DNA of 9,118 bases from contig CAKUGW010000120.1 of NCBI GenBank assembly GCA_934654805.1, positions 1-9,118 on the forward strand, read 5' to 3'. A program made the translations under genes and the position numbers. Position 1 is the first letter of the stretch, and each line of letters starts with the position of its first letter. The stretch is from an uncultured Kiritimatiellota bacterium (GTDB lineage: Bacteria; Verrucomicrobiota; Kiritimatiellia; RFP12; UBA1067). Positions 7,409-9,118 of the stretch are shown piece after piece. Under the pieces are notes generated by a model. It worked only from the letters and a program-made list of their open reading frames with translations, made no database searches and was not told the DNA's origin.

Positions 7409-7414
7409 AAGGAG
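7409..7414 (+). promoter_or_regulatory. Strong Shine-Dalgarno site (AAGGAG) of the DUF3127 gene
   Basis: AAGGAG lies 10 bases before the ATG at 7425 and is the strongest ribosome-binding site in the window, which fixes that start and suggests high expression. Confidence 0.8.
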
Positions 7415-7424
7415 AGTTCAAAAC

Positions 7425-7808
7425 ATGTCACAGTTTTTCGATTACACGGGCGTCGTCGAGGACGTCCATGAGATGCAGAAGTTCGACTCGGGGTTCACCA
7501 AGCGCGAGGTCATCATCGGCAACGACGTCGATTCGCCGTCGAAGTACCCGAACCCCGTCAAGTTCACGTTCAAGAAGGACAACTGCTCGCTGCTGGACGG
7601 CATCAAGAAGGGCCAGCGCGCGAAGATTCGCTTTGTCATCGACGGCCGCCGCTGGGAAGGGCCGCGCGGCGTCCAGTTCTTCGTTGATCTCACGGGCCTC
7701 AAGATCGAGGTTCTGAATGCGGACGGTTCGTCGACCGAGCCGGTTCCCGCGCCCGCCGAACCCGATTTCCCCGCTGACGCCGGTGACGTGGACGACATGC
7801 CTTTCTAA
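7425..7808 (+). CDS. DUF3127-domain OB-fold protein with an SSB-like acidic C-terminal tip
   Basis: The protein has 127 residues. Residues 1-95 (FFDYTGVVEDV...KREVII...YPNPVKFTF...GQRAKIRFVIDGRRWEGPRGVQFFVDLTGLKIEVL) match the DUF3127 pattern, a small single-stranded-DNA-binding-like OB fold. A Pro/Ala/Glu-rich linker (about 100-118) then leads to the final residues DAGDVDDMPF. The tip DDMPF closely resembles the conserved DDDIPF end by which bacterial SSB recruits RecO, PriA, RecG and other partners. The overall plan (OB fold, flexible linker, acidic tip) is that of SSB, so a role in binding single-stranded DNA or acting with SSB is a reasonable inference. The gene follows an extended -10 promoter and a strong AAGGAG site. 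The start of prmC lies within its last codons. Confidence 0.85.
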   Translation: MSQFFDYTGVVEDVHEMQKFDSGFTKREVIIGNDVDSPSKYPNPVKFTFKKDNCSLLDGIKKGQRAKIRFVIDGRRWEGPRGVQFFVDLTGLKIEVLNADGSSTEPVPAPAEPDFPADAGDVDDMPF

Positions 7809-8652
7809 GGCCTCGGCCTTTCTCGACGCGAAGGGCGTTCCCGACGCGCACGTCGCGGCCGAACTCCTGATGGCCCGGCTGCTGAAGACGGGGCGGGGGT
7901 TTCTCGCGTCCGCCCTCGGCCGCGAGGTCTCCGACCGCCAGCTGGAGGCGATGCGGCGCGGTCTGGCGCGTCTCGTCAGGGGCGAGCCGATCCAGTACGT
8001 CCTCGGCGAATGGGATTTCCGCACGCTGACGCTGGCGTGCGACCGCCGTGCGCTCATCCCGCGTCCCGAGACGGAGGAGCTCGTCACGCGCGTCCTGCGC
8101 CACCTTGCCGGCCGTTCCTCGCTTCCCGTTCCATCGGCCCCCTTCATCGTCGATGTCGGGACGGGCACGGGCGCGATCATCCTTTCGCTTGCGAAGGAGT
8201 TCACGGGCGAGGCGGCGTTCCTCGGCACGGACGTGAGCGAGGACGCGATTGCGCTTGCGCGCGCGAACGCCGCGCGGTGCGGCCTCGCGGAGAAGGTGAA
8301 GTTTGCAGTGGCGGACGGGCTGGACGACTTCGACGAGCCGCAGAGCGTGGACGTGATCGTCTCCAATCCGCCCTACATCGAGAGCGCGGCCTGCGAGACG
8401 CTTGATCCGCGCGTCCGAGACTTCGAGCCGCGCCTCGCGCTGGACGGCGGCGCGGACGGTCTCGCCTTCTACGACCGCTACCTCGGCGATGCGGTGAACC
8501 TGCTCAAGCCGGGCGGGGCGGTCTTTTTCGAGATCGGCGAAGGCCAGGGCGGCGCCCTGCGCAAGCTGATGGCCGATTACGGCTTTGACGACATCGTCGT
8601 CGAAAAGGACTTTGCGGGCCACGACCGCTATGCTTCTGCAACGCTGTCCTGA
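7783..8652 (+). CDS. prmC: Peptide chain release factor N5-glutamine methyltransferase
   Basis: PrmC (HemK) transfers a methyl group from S-adenosylmethionine to the Gln of the GGQ motif in release factors RF1 and RF2, aiding translation termination. Visible here are the N-terminal helical domain (AAELLMARLL, then GEPIQYVLGEWDF), IPRPETEELV, the SAM-binding loop VDVGTGTGA (Asp124-Gly130), TDVSEDAIALARANA, and the catalytic NPPY at residues 195-198. The C-terminus has LALDGGADGLAFY and GGAVFFEIGEGQG. The length from this start is 289 residues, close to the 277 of E. coli PrmC. I chose the GTG at 7783 because it matches the usual N-terminal length, giving a 26-base overlap with the upstream gene. 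The ATG at 7717 has a better GAGG site but would add 22 atypical residues. The usual partner prfA is not adjacent. Confidence 0.93.
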   Translation: MTWTTCLSKASAFLDAKGVPDAHVAAELLMARLLKTGRGFLASALGREVSDRQLEAMRRGLARLVRGEPIQYVLGEWDFRTLTLACDRRALIPRPETEELVTRVLRHLAGRSSLPVPSAPFIVDVGTGTGAIILSLAKEFTGEAAFLGTDVSEDAIALARANAARCGLAEKVKFAVADGLDDFDEPQSVDVIVSNPPYIESAACETLDPRVRDFEPRLALDGGADGLAFYDRYLGDAVNLLKPGGAVFFEIGEGQGGALRKLMADYGFDDIVVEKDFAGHDRYASATLS

Positions 8653-8731
8653 AGAGGCCATGCCCTGAAGGGGTGCTGCTCATTGCCCGCACCTCGACGC
8701 GCGTGTCCCTTGCCGAGAGTGGAACGGAGAA

Positions 8732-8746
8732 CCGCCAGGAAGGCGG
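8732..8746. repeat. Small GC-rich hairpin (CCGCC-AGGAA-GGCGG)
   Basis: A perfect 5-bp stem with a 5-base loop lies 80 bases after the prmC stop; an alternative outer pairing is ACCGC (8731-8735) with GCGGT (8748-8752). No run of T follows, so it is not a standard intrinsic terminator; it could still slow exonucleases at the mRNA end. Confidence 0.4.
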
Positions 8747-8856
8747 AGCGGTCTTGATGAAGTGTTCTGTCTCATGGCCGTGCCGTGCCTAAATCGCCAC
8801 GCTCAGCCGGCGGACGTCATTTTCACGTACCGCGTCACGGTGCCCGGCAAGACCAT

Positions 8857-8956
8857 ATATGGCTTGGGGACCCCGTATGGGTTGGGGACAGACCCCAAGG
8901 CCGGCTGTCGAAAATGCATATGGCTTGGGGATCCCAATGCCGGTTGCCGAAAACGC
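8857..8956. repeat. Two tandem diverged repeat units, one with a 22-bp insert
   Basis: Unit one (8857-8917, 61 bp) and unit two (8918-8956, 39 bp) both begin ATATGGCTTGGGGA and end in CCGG(C/T)TG(T/C)CGAAAA(T/C)GC. Unit one is longer by 22 bp because it holds an extra stretch containing TTGGGGACAGACCCC (8882-8896). The shared left part lies at 8857-8870 and 8918-8931; the shared right part at 8901-8917 and 8940-8956. The arrangement suggests duplication followed by insertion or loss of a GGGGACAGACCCC element. Confidence 0.75.
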
Positions 8957-8997
8957 AGGTAAACGTCAGTTTTTGCGCGGTTATCGCCCACCCCCCT

Positions 8998-9053
8998 TGG
9001 GGACAGACCCCGCCGTTTCCTGGGGACAGGCCCCGCCGTTTCCCGCCGTTTCC
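8998..9053. repeat. Perfectly spaced 23-bp tandem repeat with GGGGACAG(A/G)CCCC core
   Basis: Two adjoining copies (8998-9020 and 9021-9043) consist of TGGGGACAG(A/G)CCCC followed by GCCGTTTCC and differ at one base. A partial third copy, CGCCGTTTCC, follows at 9044-9053. Each core is an imperfect palindrome able to form a short GGGG/CCCC stem. Confidence 0.85.
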
Positions 9054-9074
9054 GGCTGGCTTGCCGTCCGTCGG

Positions 9075-9088
9075 TGGGGACAGGCCCC
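9075..9088. repeat. Further copy of the TGGGGACAGGCCCC element
   Basis: This copy is identical over 14 bp to those at 2318-2331 and 9021-9034, showing that the element is dispersed and not only a local tandem array. Confidence 0.75.
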
Positions 9089-9118
9089 GGCGCCGCCCCC
9101 TGAACCTTAAGAAATCTT

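Larger units (their letters stand above)
8653..9118. other. Gene-free stretch with repeat clusters
   Basis: No reading frame here has family resemblance, a ribosome-binding site or steady codon use. The first 200 bases (8653-8856) hold a small hairpin and otherwise nothing I recognise. The rest (8857-9118) is repeat-rich, with the GGGGACAG(A/G)CCCC core recurring. No T-rich intrinsic terminator for prmC is visible. Confidence 0.6.

Noticed and set aside
8762..8962. Small + strand frame of 66 codons in the repeat region
   Set aside because: Half of it is a translation of the repeats (YGLGTP, YGLGTDP), and no ribosome-binding site or family resemblance is seen.
8857..9053. Possible CRISPR array
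   Set aside because: The repeats are too short, adjoin directly or carry related intervening sequence, have no unique spacers of constant length, and no cas gene is near.
8859..9110. Small + strand frame of 83 codons with repeated WGQ(T/A)P
   Set aside because: It is the GGGGACAG(A/G)CCCC element read in one frame, not an independent protein repeat.

Overview
The window is GC-rich, densely coding bacterial DNA with every supported gene on the + strand. The content (secreted glycan-degrading enzymes with signal peptides, a Bacteroidetes-type AAA ATPase, short GGGGACAG(A/G)CCCC repeats, sparse extended -10 promoters) suggests an anaerobic polysaccharide degrader, perhaps of the Verrucomicrobiota/Kiritimatiellota/Lentisphaerota group. 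That assignment is inference: there is no rRNA or other phylogenetic marker here except PrmC.

Positions 1-2365 hold the end of a glycan operon. A truncated gene ends in two beta-sandwich modules of the kind attached to glycoside hydrolases. It overlaps by ATGA a secreted SGNH-fold hydrolase, probably a carbohydrate esterase. The last codons of that hydrolase run through a copy of the dispersed GGGGACAGGCCCC repeat.

Positions 2366-3683 hold an AT-rich promoter region packed with small palindromes built on ATACTA, followed by an AAA ATPase of visibly lower GC. It looks like an accessory module set between two glycan genes.

Positions 3719-7375 encode a very large predicted lipoprotein that joins an (alpha/alpha)6 'six-hairpin' glycosidase-like half to a clan-D (GH36-like, alpha-galactosidase-type) half. 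Its first codons are nearly the same as those of the SGNH hydrolase, so the two exported enzymes share a related leader. The three glycan genes probably act in sequence on one substrate: debranching, deacylation and removal of terminal alpha-linked sugars.

Positions 7376-8652 hold a housekeeping pair with its own extended -10 promoter: a DUF3127 protein ending in an SSB-like acidic tip (DDMPF), and prmC, the release-factor glutamine methyltransferase, which starts inside it.

Positions 8653-9118 hold no convincing gene. They carry a cluster of tandem and dispersed repeats with the GGGGACAG(A/G)CCCC core. No RNA gene, CRISPR array, transposase or attachment site was recognised.
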